This document shows, piece after piece, positions 5,201 through 5,230 of a DNA stretch of 5,230 nucleotides (position 1 is its first letter; every line of letters begins with the position of its first letter). The stretch is from positions 1 to 5,230 of the forward strand of contig JAGVEP010000381.1 in assembly GCA_020058145.1 (NCBI GenBank). The letters run 5' to 3'. A program made the position numbers and the translations under genes. The DNA is from Phycisphaerae bacterium (GTDB taxonomy: Bacteria > Planctomycetota > Phycisphaerae > UBA1845 > Fen-1342). The notes beneath the pieces are model-generated. The model was given only the letters and a program-made list of their open reading frames with translations. It was not told the origin of the DNA and did not search any database.

Positions 5201-5230
5201 GCCGGCCGGGACAGAGCCCCGCCGCTACGG
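5201..5230. repeat. Diverged 30-nt repeat unit at the window edge
   Basis: The last 30 bases align without gaps to the exact tandem unit at 4981-5010, with 26 of 30 positions identical. Differences fall at unit positions 2, 10, 13 and 20. It has the same orientation and phase as the other copies and ends on the shared gccgctacgg. The array may continue beyond the window. Confidence 0.75.

Overview
The window is GC-rich bacterial DNA that most resembles a planctomycete, perhaps of the Phycisphaerae. Two things suggest this. The first is a large secreted protein with DCN-x-DEVSDEC and DCD-x-DGVPDEC calcium-binding repeats and Ig/Fn3-like modules. The second is intergenic DNA packed with short GC-rich hairpin repeats of the 'tggcacaggcttccagcctgtg' kind. 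The assignment comes from recalled family patterns and was not searched.

Layout. Positions 1-74 (minus) hold the first 24 codons of a gene leaving the window on the left, whose N-terminus looks like a REP-associated tyrosine transposase (RAYT). Positions 103-236, just upstream of it, hold five hairpins in two families. A sigma70-like promoter (270-298) then leads into a bifunctional-nuclease-domain (BFN/DUF151) gene at 330-725 (plus). Close behind it comes a putative exported alpha/beta-hydrolase-like lipoprotein gene (788-1585, plus). Positions 1586-1769 are a hairpin-rich spacer between convergent genes. Positions 1770-4835 (minus) encode a 1021-residue secreted modular protein: signal peptide, beta-propeller-like domain, calcium-binding repeats, two Ig-like domains, two Fn3-like domains, a Pro/Thr linker, and a C-terminal hydrophobic segment with an Arg tail that may be a sorting signal. 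Positions 4836-5230 have no gene. They carry a ribosome-binding site, a candidate promoter and exact 30-nt tandem hairpin repeats of the family also found at the 3' end of the same gene.

Functionally, the BFN protein and the lipoprotein may be co-transcribed, but nothing links their activities. The surface protein appears to be a separate transcription unit. The most notable features are the repeats. Three copies of a 19-nt hairpin keep pairing through compensatory base changes. A second hairpin family shows a compensatory pair as well. A 30-nt family flanks the surface-protein gene in the same orientation on both sides and supplies its stop codon. The likely RAYT gene beside the hairpins offers a plausible, unproven mobilising enzyme for them. 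No CRISPR array, tRNA or rRNA was seen, and there is no clear sign of a new defence or metabolic system.
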